This document shows positions 1-10,592 of a DNA stretch of 14,085 nucleotides, piece by piece. Numbering within the stretch: the stretch's first letter is position 1; each line of letters begins with the position of its first letter. The position numbers and the translations under genes are program-made. The notes below the pieces were generated by a model. That model was not told where the DNA came from. It was given only the letters and a program-made list of their open reading frames with translations, and ran no database searches. The stretch is from Cochliopodium minus (Eukaryota > Discosea > Himatismenida > Cochliopodiidae): the NCBI GenBank assembly GCA_024220525.1, contig JAMYWO010000543.1:5063-19147 (forward strand), given 5' to 3'.

Positions 1-33
1 ATTTAAAAACACAAATTTCCTTTTTTTAATTTA

Positions 34-3000
34 CTACTTTTTCTCAGTTTGATTCAAAGTTTTTTGAGATAATTTGCTTATCTCTTCAACAACCTTCATC
101 CAACTTTCCATGTCTTCTTTGTTGTAAGATCTTATTTCAAGTACCCTTTCTTTCTCATTTTGAATGGACCAGTGAAATTCATTTTCATTAATCAAAGAAA
201 CCTTGCAGTTTTTCAAAGAAATGTATCCTGCTTCTTTTTTGTCGCTTTTGTTTTTAAAATAAACAAAACGAAGACCATCTGTTTTGAAATATCTCATTTT
301 CCAATTTTTTACAACCTAACAATAAAATTTTATAAAATAAAAATAAAATAAAAATAAAAAAATATAAACAAAAAATCAAATTAAAATCAAAAAATAAAAT
401 ATAAAAAGAAAAAAAGAACAAAAAAATTTTACTTTTCCTTTTTTGGTTAAAAATCCTTCTTTAAAAGGAAACTCAATGTCAGATTTATGAGATAAAGAAG
501 AAATCTCAAGCTGATGCTTCTCTTTCAAATCCTCTATGATGGATTCATACTTTTCTTGAACCCTCTGCTCAGCCAAATCAAGGTCCTCTCTTAAACCTTC
601 AATGATAGAGTTGCACTCATTCAGTTGTCGAACAAAATTTTGTTTTTCAGATTTTAAATATACCTTTTTGATATGAAAAAATAAAATAAAATATAAAAGC
701 ACTAAAATAAATAAAAAAAATCAAAATCTAAACCATCTCTTCGTTTTGAGAAGACATCCTCTCATTAAAAACAAAAACTTCATTTTGTAAATTAGAAATA
801 GTCAAACTATCCTCGCGGGAATTTTCAGTTAATTTTCGGAAATTTTGAGAATAATTTTCCGAGAAGCTGTTTAATTCTCCGAAAGTGTTGGAAAGATCAT
901 TCTTCACTTCAGGAAGGGGTTTCATAGGAGCATTCTTAGGAATATTACTCATTGTCTCCTCTGTCGCTTTTACTAATTCTTTCTTGATTTTCTCGAGAAC
1001 TGTTCCTCCTTCGTACTCTTTCTTTTCATCAAACTCTTCCTTCAACCCATCCCACACTTTCCCCAAAACCTTTTTAAAAATTTATTTTGTTATTTTTTTT
1101 AAATAATAAATAGATTTAAAATTTGGACATATTTTCTTTACTTTTTTATTTTTTAATGTTTTATTTTTTATTTTTTATTTTTTATTTTTTATTTTTTATT
1201 TTATATTTTATATTTTTTATTTTATATTTTATATTTTATATTTTATATTTTTTATTTTTTATTATGTTTTGTTTGTTTATATTTTATTTTTATTTTATTA
1301 ATTTATTAATTTTTATTTCTCCTATTTTAATTTCAATTTATTTTTTTTATTGTTAATTTATTATTTTAAAAAAAAAACTATTATTTCTCACATTATTTTT
1401 GTTTTTAAAAATAAATTTAATTTATTTTTAATCATTTTTTTATTTTAAATTTAATTTAAATTCAAATTCAAATTTTTTATTTAACATTTTGATATTTTTT
1501 TATTTTAGATTTTATAATTCAAGTTTACATTTTTTAGGATTTTGAGAAATTGAAATTTGTAAGCAACATCCAGCTCTTTTATCTCATCTTGCAAGTTTCC
1601 AAGTTGGTAGTTCAAAAATTCAGGAGAAACTGTTTCAAAATTTTCTGTGCCATTATCTTCATAGAAAAAAATAAACAAAAAATAATCAAAATTAATAAAA
1701 TAAAAAAAAATGTAAAATTTTAAAAACAAAAAAAATTTAAAATAAAATAAAATATAATAAAAAAATAATTAAGAAAATAATTAAGAAAATAAAAAATAAA
1801 AAAATAAAAAAATAAAAAATAATGAAAAAACAATTAAAAAATAATTAAAATTAATAAAATAAAATAAAATAAAATAATAAAAAAACAATAAAAAAATGAA
1901 TAAAAAATAAAAAAAATAAGAAAATAAAAATAATGATAAAAAAAAAATTATTACTTGGAGTATTATTGCTGAAATTCTCCATATCAGTTACAAAATGAAA
2001 GAGGGGTTTGCGCGGGGAAACGGGAGGTTGTTTCCTTGGCGATTTGTTTGAGTTTGTAGAAACAGGAGCTGTGCTTTTTGGTGGTTGGGATTTTTGTGTG
2101 GTATTATTTTCTTGGTAATACAAAAAAATTTTAAAAAAATAAAATAAAATAAAATTGATTAAAAAATTAAGATTAAAAAATAATAAATAAATAGTCAATA
2201 AAAAATATAAAAAATAAATAAATACTAAGAAATAATTAAGAAATAAATTACCTATATTTACATTTTGTTCCACTTTGACTTTAGTTTCACTTTTAATTTG
2301 AAAAGAATTGTCAAAGTTGATTTCGACATTAGTATTAGTTGCGATACTTTCACTCTGAAGAGAATTATTCTCCTTCACATGCTGTTCGTTAATGTCGCTC
2401 TTGTCACTTAAATGCATTTCTTTCTCATTCGTTGGTTTTTCTTTTTCAAGCTGATTTTCATTGTTTTTTTGGAGATCTTCTAATTTGGGATTCAAAAGAG
2501 TAGAGTTGGTATAGAGGGACTTTACATTTCTGTTGTTGCTTTTAGCATCTTTACCTTCTTCTTTCTTTTTACTTTCTTTTTTCTCTTTTTTTAGATTTTT
2601 GCTTTTTTTAGAGTCTTTTTCATCGGAGGGAAGCGAGGCTTCTATTTTCACGCAAAAAAGATAGATTTTCCCTGATACTATGTTCAACGTCTTGTAATCT
2701 TTGTCAGATTGACACACCACGATCATTTTGTCATTCACTTTGCTTCCCAGAATGTGTTTTTGAAGGAACACTAGCCTTGAGCCTCCCAGCCTCACTTTGA
2801 TTGATAGATCTTTGTGCAGGGGATTATTATCCAGTGGTTTTATCTCTTTATCTAATGCTTCTACTTGCCATACATAGATTTTCGATTTGATTGTGTTGTT
2901 TTTCTCACATAGATTGTTGATATTGTTATTATTGCTGTTATTGTTTATATTTCCGTTATTTTTCATCAAATTCAGTTTATATCCTATCCCCTTGATACTC

Positions 3001-3221
3001 TTTTGTATTATCAATGCCAACAATCCTGTAAATTGGTTCAATTTCTCCTCATCTTCGAATTTTATCGACCAAAAGATCCCCTCCTCATCTTTTGTGTTCA
3101 AATACAATTCGCTTGATAGAAACAACACCATCTCATTATCTATCTTTGCACTGAATATCCTTTCTATCAGTGATTTGTGTCCTATCAGATCATATTTCTC
3201 ATTATTCTCCTCATTTTTCAT
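34..3221 (-). CDS. FKBP15-like protein: EVH1/WH1-like + FKBP-like + coiled coil + PH
   Basis: Six exons read on the minus strand: 3221-2252, 2110-1955, 1656-1529, 1069-734, 663-433 and 315-34 (stop TAG). All junctions are in phase and give about 700 aa. Residues 1-75 resemble the end of an EVH1/WH1 domain (GIFWSIKFEDEEKLNQF). Residues 115-195 resemble the second half of an FKBP domain (IKVRLGGSRL, HILGSKVNDKMIV, SGKIYLFCVKIE), but the usual active-site aromatic is missing, so isomerase activity is doubtful. A charged linker and an SPRK/PPVSPRK segment follow, then a coiled coil at about 390-590. A PH domain at about 594-690 runs from KEGFLTKKGK across the last intron to VVKNWKMRYFK and ends with ESWMKVVEEI. 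Animal FKBP15/WAFL has EVH1-FKBP-coiled coil and is linked to early endosomes and actin; the PH domain is extra. The frame stays open upstream of 3221 (to 3302) and reads like the first EVH1 strand (DIQIFKRENDKYG), but no ATG is in frame, so a further 5' exon is likely. One weak option is a 17-nt mini-exon at 3524-3508 that matches in phase. The donor at 733 (GTTTAG) is atypical. Confidence 0.8.
1070..1528 (-). repeat. Long low-complexity intron with ATTTTTT tandem tract
   Basis: This is the 459-nt intron between exons 3 and 4 of the FKBP15-like gene. It is nearly pure A/T. From about 1141 to 1265 the plus strand carries tandem ATTTTTT and ATATTTT units. An open frame there encodes only F, Y, I and L and is not a gene. 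The donor (GTAAAC) is at 1528 and the acceptor AG at 1071-1070. Confidence 0.75.
1657..1954 (-). repeat. A/T-rich intron with TAAAA-type tandem repeats
   Basis: This is the 298-nt intron between exons 2 and 3 of the FKBP15-like gene (donor GTAATA at 1954, acceptor AG at 1658-1657). From about 1735 to 1935 the plus strand consists of repeated AAATAA, AAAATAA and AATTAAG units. No coding potential is seen. Confidence 0.65.
2111..2251 (-). other. Stop-free intron of 3n length
   Basis: This 141-nt intron (donor GTAATT at 2251, acceptor CAAG ending at 2111) separates exons 1 and 2 of the FKBP15-like gene. Its length is a multiple of three and it has no in-frame stop, so retention would add 47 residues, almost all F, L, I, Y and N. 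It is called an intron because its composition switches abruptly and both splice motifs match the neighbouring introns. Confidence 0.7.
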
Positions 3222-3683
3222 TATGGAGATATTACTTCTTTGACCTTCTCCATATTTGTCATTCTCTCTTTTGAAAATTTGAATATCATATATTTCAAAA
3301 TTTTATTTTTGACAAAAAAATTCCATTTTTTACAATCTAATTGTCACATTTGTTAATTTGATTATCCCTTATTTGTTAGATAGATTTACCTATACACATA
3401 TACTTGAATGGTGATTATAAAGCCTGTTTCCATTTTATTTATTTTTTATCATATAAATTGTTCTTGAAAAAAGTTTGTTAAAAAATCAATGAAAAAAGAC
3501 TTGTTACAAAATCTTTTTGACCATGTTGAGTGTATTTTTTCTTAATCTATTTTTGATGATTTATTTGATGTAATTTAAAGTTTTTTAAATTCAAAAATTT
3601 TGATTATGGGCAAACTAGATTAAAGTATATTTATGAAAAATTTAAAATTTTGAAAAATAGTTGTAAAAAAAATGTGACAACAC
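3222..3683. other. Intergenic region with the probable missing 5' exon
   Basis: This A/T-rich stretch lies between the divergent FKBP15-like and protease genes. The FKBP15-like frame remains open on the minus strand from 3221 to 3302. Beyond that I see no convincing exon, RNA gene or repeat. A minus-strand ATG at 3524-3522, followed after 17 nt by GTAAC, could be a mini-exon. Confidence 0.5.
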
Positions 3684-3901
3684 TATGGCTTCTCGTGTAG
3701 TCTCACCACACTTCTAACTTGGCTAATCGGTTGACTTCTCCAATCGTTAAATTTCATCAAGAAGTGATCATAACCAAAAATTTAAACAAAACTTCTAAGG
3801 AAGCTAAAAATATGGTTTTGGCTTTGATATCACAAAAAAATTTATTTGTATTTAAAATTTTTTTTCAAGGAAAGAATCTTATCTACATTCTTTTATTATA
3901 A
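3684..3901 (+). pseudogene. Possible decayed HPr-like (PTS phosphocarrier) sequence
   Basis: An ATG at 3684 opens a frame that stops after ten codons (MASRVVSPHF). After one extra base the next frame runs to 3901. Joined by eye, segments match bacterial HPr in order: VVSPHF against the start, LANRLTSPIVKF against the GLHARPxSxIVKF helix, EVIITKN against the second strand, KEAKNMVLALIS against NAKSxxxLxSL, and FKIFFQGKN against the last strand. The phosphorylated His position and the regulatory Ser position are both replaced, about four residues are missing after IVKF, and a stop and frameshift intervene. If real, it is a dead copy of a bacterial-type gene. The resemblance was recognised by eye in a short stretch and may be chance. 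Confidence 0.3.
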
Positions 3902-4019
3902 TATCAGAATAGCTTGTATGTAAAGATAAAACAGTATTTTTTTTTTGATTTTGGAATTGAGAAAATTCTTTAGAAAAAGAATAAATTAAATATAAAATAA
4001 AAAAAATAAAAAAAAAATC

Positions 4020-5851
<1,832 letters not shown>

Positions 5852-5874
5852 AATACTTTTTACATTGCTTTTTC

Positions 5875-5880
5875 AATAAA
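5875..5880 (+). promoter_or_regulatory. Candidate polyadenylation signal AATAAA
   Basis: AATAAA lies 24 nt after the protease stop codon, at a plausible place for a poly(A) signal. In DNA this A-rich the hexamer is common, so the assignment rests on position. Confidence 0.4.
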
Positions 5881-5894
5881 AGTCATTTTTAATA

Positions 5895-5948
5895 TTCTAT
5901 CAAATTATTTACTTTATGAATTCAAATTATTTTCTATCAAATTATTTA
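5895..5948 (+). repeat. Short direct repeat, 17 bp, two copies
   Basis: TTCTATCAAATTATTTA occurs at 5895-5911 and again at 5932-5948, in the 3' flank of the protease gene. No function is evident. Confidence 0.6.
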
Positions 5949-6060
5949 TTATATCTAAAGATGAGTAAGAAGTCAAAAATTAAGGATTTTCATACCTTTT
6001 CTGTTCATTTCAAATTAACCACGTTCAATAAAATAATTTTTAAAATATATCAAAAAAAAA

Positions 6061-6955
6061 ATGAAAGGCATTAATTATTTATTTGGGATAATTGTATTTA
6101 TCCTCTTTTTTTCATCATCATATGCATTTATTACTGAAATTAGTGGAGGAGGGAAAGATTGTGTTTATGAAATATTCGATGCAGGAAAATCAGTTAACGT
6201 ATTTTTTGAAGTACTTTATGGAGGAAACGAAGAAATCGATGTATTTGTAAAATCATACATAATAAACCATTCATACCTTTATCTATTTATTATCTGACCT
6301 TTATCTTTTTTTATATTTCAGATTTTTGATCCAATGAGAAAAGAGATCTATTCACAAACCAAACAAAAAGATGGAATGTACACCTTTATCACAAGTATAG
6401 TTGGAAAATATAAATTCTGTTTCTATAACACCGTAAAAAAAAATATTTTTGAAGGGATATTTGACAATATAAAATGATCAGTATAGTATCTATTTTCTGA
6501 ATTGATCTATTTATGAATCAAATGAAATCCAGAAGATATTAATTAATATATTTTTTTAAAAAGCATTCCAATGATAGAAAAGGTATCTCCTTTGATATCG
6601 CTTCTGCATTGGATACAAGCTCCTTCGCAGCTAAGCCAGATCATGTTACTCCAGTAGAAAATGCAGTGTTGCAATTATCCACAACAATCCATCAAATCTA
6701 TGAAGAACAAAAGTATTTTAGAAAAAAAGAAGAGATACATAGAGATTGTAAGAAAACAAAATAGAAAATTCTATCCTCATAGTCCAAATATTAACATGAA
6801 ATATTAATAAATTCTCTTTAAATTCAATAGTGTCTGAAGATATTCTTGATAAAATCAGATATTGGGGTGTATTCGAAAATTTCCTCCTCATTGCTACCAG
6901 TTTAGCCCAAATGTTTTTCATCAAGAGATTATTCGAAGTTAGAAGAAATTTCTAA
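6061..6955 (+). CDS. p24/emp24 family GOLD-domain cargo receptor
   Basis: Four exons: 6061-6246, 6322-6432, 6564-6747 and 6831-6955 (TAA), giving 201 aa, the normal p24 size. A signal peptide spans about residues 1-22. The GOLD domain follows, with the two conserved cysteines at C34 (KDCVYE) and C95 (KFCFYN), the VNVFFEVLYGG strand, and IFDPMRKEIY with DGMYTF. Residues 100-165 form the helical luminal stalk (ENAVLQLSTTIHQIYEEQKYF). The C-terminus is YWGVFENFLLIATSLAQMFF, a single membrane span, followed by the short cytosolic tail IKRLFEVRRNF. Known role of the family: heteromeric cargo receptors cycling between ER and Golgi in COPI and COPII vesicles. The tail keeps aromatic and basic residues but no clear terminal dilysine. 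The ATG directly follows an A9 run. Introns are 75, 131 and 83 nt. Confidence 0.94.
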
Positions 6956-7319
6956 TCCAAAAATAAAAAAACATCATTTCTTTTCCCCATAAAGATAGAA
7001 GTGAACATCTGATAAAATAATTAAACATAAATTATATTATATTTGAAGATAATTTGCTTTTTTTTTTTTTTTTTAAATTTTTGATTTATATTTGATGAAA
7101 GAAAAACTCAAAAATAGAAATTTCTATTTATGAGAACATAAGTTTTTGATTTGGCAAGGTTTTTACCTTCCTAAATGAAAGAAAAGCAAAATTTTTTTAC
7201 AAAAAGAGGAAATTATATTTTTTTATTTGAGAATAAAACTTGTTTTTAATTTATAAATTTTTATTTTTTTCTTCTGAGGATACAATTAACAAAATGTAAA
7301 ATCTGTTTTTGTTGTTTGA
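6956..7319. other. Convergent intergenic region, no gene seen
   Basis: The p24 gene (plus) and the G-gamma gene (minus) end towards each other across these 364 nt. AATAAA on the plus strand at 6962-6967 could end the p24 transcript. On the minus strand AATAAA at 7264-7259 could serve the G-gamma transcript. The rest is A/T-rich with a T16 run near 7058-7073. Confidence 0.5.
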
Positions 7320-7812
7320 TTATAGAATGGCACAAGGCTTTTTAATAGGATCAATACGAAAAGGATTTTTATCTTCTTTTGGATCTGGCACATCTCTTAA
7401 TAAATCAGGAGTTTCTGTACAAAATTTTATAATACTAGATAGGTTTTAAAAATTGGAGGTTAATTATCATATTTGGAGGGAATAAAATTTTTAAATTTAT
7501 GAGATAATTTTATATTGAAATAACAAGATATGTGGATGTAAAATTTTATCTTTGATTTATTTTTGAAGATATATTTTTTATATTTGATGTTAGTATATAT
7601 TATTTTATTTATATATATTTTATTTATTGGGTTTGTTTGCCAATTAATATAAAACATTTTTTTGATTTTATAGTTATTATGTATTGTGGAATTGTTGTTT
7701 ATTACTCTTTTGCTGCTTCAGAAGCTGGAATTATCTTTTGTGTAAATTCATATTCTTCCTCAAGTTTCTTATTTTGTTTTAAGAGTTGTTCCAATTGATT
7801 TTGGTCTGACAT
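7320..7812 (-). CDS. Heterotrimeric G-protein gamma subunit
   Basis: Two exons on the minus strand, 7812-7706 and 7434-7320 (TAA), with a 271-nt intron (donor GTAATA at 7705, acceptor CTAG ending at 7435). The junction falls inside an Asp codon and the frame is kept, giving 73 aa, the normal size. The N-terminus MSDQNQLEQLLKQNKKLEEE is the family's coiled-coil helix that packs on G-beta. IIPASEAAKDIIKFC matches the middle helix, and TPDLLRDVP plus the NPF motif (DKNPFRID) match the C-terminal part. The last four residues, CAIL, form a CaaX box; the terminal Leu predicts geranylgeranylation and membrane anchoring. Family role: obligate partner of G-beta downstream of G-protein-coupled receptors. 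Neither exon exceeds about 120 nt, so unspliced ORF searches miss it. No G-alpha, G-beta or receptor gene is in the window. Confidence 0.93.
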
Positions 7813-8109
7813 CCTTGTTATATATAATATAAAGAAAAATGAGAATTTTTTTATAGGGTATTTATAAATATTAAAAAAATAAATTTTTTATTTTAATATT
7901 TTAGTATTTAGGATTTATAAATATGTTGGATAGATTCATCATTTTCTTCTATTTTGATTTATCCTTTTTTATTCTTGTATCATTTTTACCTTTATTTTCT
8001 AATTGAGAAATTTTTTTTATATTTTTTATTTTTTTTATTATTTTTATAAATATATTTTTATTTACTCACAATATTCAAAAAAAAAATTTATAAAAGAACA
8101 ATAATAAAA
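7813..8109. other. A/T-rich intergenic region, no clear gene
   Basis: This region lies between the G-gamma start and the relics of the downstream family. Near 8060-8100, a TTTATTTACTCAC...AAAATTTATAAAAGAA stretch loosely resembles the intron 1/exon 2 junction of the array genes and could be a worn-out exon 2 start. Nothing else is recognisable. Confidence 0.4.
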
Positions 8110-8515
8110 TATAAAACCTTCAATCACTTACTTTTTTTTTAAAAAAAAAATAGATAATCATAATTTACCCAATCATTTTGGATTTCTCGAATATGGAGAA
8201 ATTGTTTTTAAAATTTGAATGAAAATTACAAATAAAAAAAATATTATGAGAAATAATCTCTTTATTCAAATTTGAACATGGAATATGATCGAATTCATCA
8301 TTGGAATGCGAAGATAGTGGATGGAAAAATAATCCTCAATAGGAAATATATTTTTAAAATGAAAAAAAAATTTGGAGAAAACAAACCTAAAATAGATTAA
8401 ATTATCATTTATTGATAAACTAATCTAAAGTTAAATACTTTTGATCTAAGTTATCATTCAGATCCATTAATATTGGACAATGTGAAATATATTCAACAAG
8501 AGAAAAGAGAATGAA
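8110..8515 (+). pseudogene. Decayed relic of an array gene (exons 3, 4 and 5 traces)
   Basis: Three stretches match successive exons of the intact copies at 8870 and 10593 in order, but in no common frame. At about 8116-8220, CCTTCAATCACTTAC, interrupted by a T9-A10 block, then GATAATCATAATTTACCCAAT match the start of exon 3. At about 8284-8350, CATTGG and AAGATAGTGGATGGA...AATAGGAAATA match the HWFIVKNSEGEYSIGNK part of exon 4. At about 8460-8490, CATTCAGATCCATTAATA matches the HEDPLIT start of exon 5. Stops and indels abound. A 40-codon frame at 8278-8400 lies over the exon 4 trace and is unlikely to be a gene. Similarity is low and was judged by eye. Confidence 0.5.
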
Positions 8516-8529
8516 ATATATAACCAAGA

Positions 8530-8822
8530 AGAGAAATTAGAATATGAGAAAAGATTTTAAAAAGAAGGAGTGTTGGATATAGTTGTGGATGGAAAATATT
8601 GCTTCATAAATGTAAAAACGGATAAATTTCTTTCTTGGGGAGGTTCCCAACTTTCTTATGAGCGAAGTGTTGATGGAACTTGAAAATAGACAATCAATAG
8701 GAGATCTCAGACGGATCGAAGTCATTATTCGAAACATAATCAAAGTTCAAAACTGTTTCTTTCATCTTCTTTCAATACATTGTTCAATTCAAAAATATAA
8801 AAGAAAAGTTTAAAAAAAAAAA
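8530..8822 (+). pseudogene. Truncated, intron-less pseudogene of the array family
   Basis: The sequence matches the end of exon 1 (GAATATGA) directly joined to exon 2 of the array genes, without the roughly 70-nt intron present at that place in both intact copies. Exon 2 similarity runs from GTGTTGGATATAG through AAATTTCTTTCTTGGGG to CAAAGTTCAAA. It then jumps within a shared GTTC-AAA motif at about 8741-8752 to the last part of exon 5 (CTGTTTCTTTCATC...CAATACATTGTTCAATT). Stops, a short deletion near 8681 and point changes destroy the frame. An A12 run ends the similarity at about 8811-8822. Loss of an intron plus the terminal A-run suggests an mRNA-derived copy with an internal deletion. 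Small genomic deletions are the alternative. Confidence 0.75.
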
Positions 8823-8869
8823 AGCAAATTTGTTTAACTATAAACTATTTTGAAAAAGAAAAAGATTAA

Positions 8870-10503
8870 ATGAGTTTTTGGGATAATTTCAAGAAATTCG
8901 AATATGATGAGTAATAAAAAAGATTTTTGATGACATATAATTTATTTGCACGCCAAATACTCAATTCACTTTTATTTAAGGAAATTTTATAAAGACGAAG
9001 TGTTGGATATAGATGTGGATGGAAGATATTACTTCAAAAATGTAAAAACAGATAAATTTCTTTCTTGGGGTGGTTCACAACTTTCTTATGGGAATGGTGT
9101 TGTTGGAACTTATTCTGATATTGAAAATAAAAAATCAACTTGGAAGATCTCAGAGACCAATGGAGGTCATTATTCGATCTATAATCAAAGTTCAAATGGA
9201 TATTGGGATGGTAAATTTTAAAAAAGATATTTCATAGAGAGTTACAAAAAATCTTTAGATCTGTTTTTCTTGATCATTTTGTATCAGATGATTTAAAAAT
9301 AATGGAATTACTTTATAATTGATCTTAATATAATACATTATAATGATTTCAAAATTTTTTTTTTTTGATTCTCATTGTGACTCAGATTTACATAACTTTA
9401 TTAAAACGTGAAATATTATTTTTTGTTTGAATTTCGATTCAATTCTTGGTCTAAAAAGTTGAATAATTTTCTTTTAATTATGTTAATCAATAAAAATATA
9501 TCACAAATTACAAATTCCTCTTTTTTTTTAAAAAAAATTACTGAAAGGTAGAAGACCTTGTGATTACGACCTATTGATAACAAACAGAGACCCAATGAAT
9601 GATGTATATCTTCAATGGAACTTTGTAAAAATAAGTGAAAAAGTGTTTACAATCAAAAGTATGAGTGGAACAAGGTTTCTGAGCTGTGAAAGTAAAAAAA
9701 ATCCTTGTTTGGAGTTTGGAGATCCTTTTTTGAACGAAAATTTGCAATGGAAATTTATTAAAGCAAAGTCTCCACTTGTTGAGAATTGCAAAAAAGTAGT
9801 GGAAAGGTCTTATAATGATTTTTTTATTTACAACTTGTACAAAAAAACATTTGTGGTTGCTCCTTGTTGTCACTTAACTTCGGGGGAATGTAATTTTTTT
9901 TTTTTTTAAAAATTTTCAATTTAGAATCTTTAAATTGGAGGTGTTTTGTCTTCGAGTAGAACTCTAAGCGATGGGATCGATGTAACTTGCCATTGGTTTA
10001 TTGTTAAAAATAGTGAAGGAGAATATTCAATTGGAAATAAATTCTCACTTGGTAAAAACTGTCAAAAAATAAAGTTTGATTACTTTTTTATTATTTCTTT
10101 TTAAAAAGGATTTTTTTATGGAAGAAATCGAGGGTACAAAGAACTTTTAATATCCCGAGGCTCACCAACAGGAGACAAATTTCTAAGCTGGGAAATAATT
10201 AATCTGGGAAGAGATGGAGTTGCTTTTCTTAGTAATGATTGGAAAAGATATTTAGATTGCAAAAGTGATACACCTTCACAAAGAAACGCGAACATTATCA
10301 AAGACCCTTACGTGAAATGGATTTTGATACCTGTCAACAATGCTTTTTCACCCAATACTTTTTTCATGTTTCCTCAGTTTATGAAGGAAGATGTTTTCTA
10401 TTGTCTTTTGATAATGAATCGATTGAGATCTACAAAGGGTTTGAAGGTTCCAAAACCTGTTTCTTTCATTATCTTTCAACACATCGTTCAATTTCAAAAA
10501 TAA
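8870..10503 (+). CDS. Array gene 1: predicted double beta-trefoil protein (372 aa), unknown function
   Basis: Five exons: 8870-8910, 8981-9210, 9548-9889, 9941-10051 and 10109-10503 (TAA); every junction is in phase. No signal peptide is visible, so a cytosolic protein is likely. I do not recognise the family by name. Six tryptophans (W68, W114, W158, W223, W269, W312) recur every 43-46 residues except for a central gap of 65. Each is preceded by a Y/F-x-I/F-x-N-type strand (YYFKNVKTDKFLSW, YSIYNQSSNGYW, FTIKSMSGTRFLSC, FFIYNLYKKTF, YSIGNKF, AFLSNDWKRYLDC). This pattern fits two beta-trefoils of three repeats each. The last 55 residues form a separate tail with FFMFPQFMKEDVF and KVPKPVSFII. 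Exon 1 encodes only MSFWDNFKKFEYD and lacks 24 codons found in the next copy. The donor after exon 3 changes the expected Gly to Cys. Confidence covers the gene model; the fold is inference. Confidence 0.82.
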
Positions 10504-10592
10504 TTAAGATCCAAAAGATTATAAAGTTTTTATCAGTTCTTAATGCTCAAAAATAAAAAGTTAAAAAAATAATTGAAAAATTAAAAAAAAAG

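Noticed and set aside
1123-1356. Plus-strand open frame of F, Y, I and L residues
   Set aside because: It is a translation of the ATTTTTT repeat inside an intron of the minus-strand gene.
3690-3765. Possible tRNA-like stem-loops
   Set aside because: A GTG...CAC hairpin is present, but no T-arm consensus or acceptor stem can be formed.
8278-8400. 40-codon ORF starting MEYDRIHHW
   Set aside because: It overlaps the exon 4 trace of the relic copy and has no independent support as a gene.
9571-9873. Minus-strand open frames opposite array exons (also 10116-10301, 11303-11509, 11863-12129)
   Set aside because: They are shadows of the sense exons, appearing at matching places in both duplicates.
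10317-10556. Second open frame over the last exon of array gene 1 (also 12070-12420 in gene 2)
   Set aside because: Both frames are open in the two recent copies, but only the other frame is open and conserved in the divergent gene at 12367 (KVPKP, FFxMPxF) and joins in phase with upstream exons.
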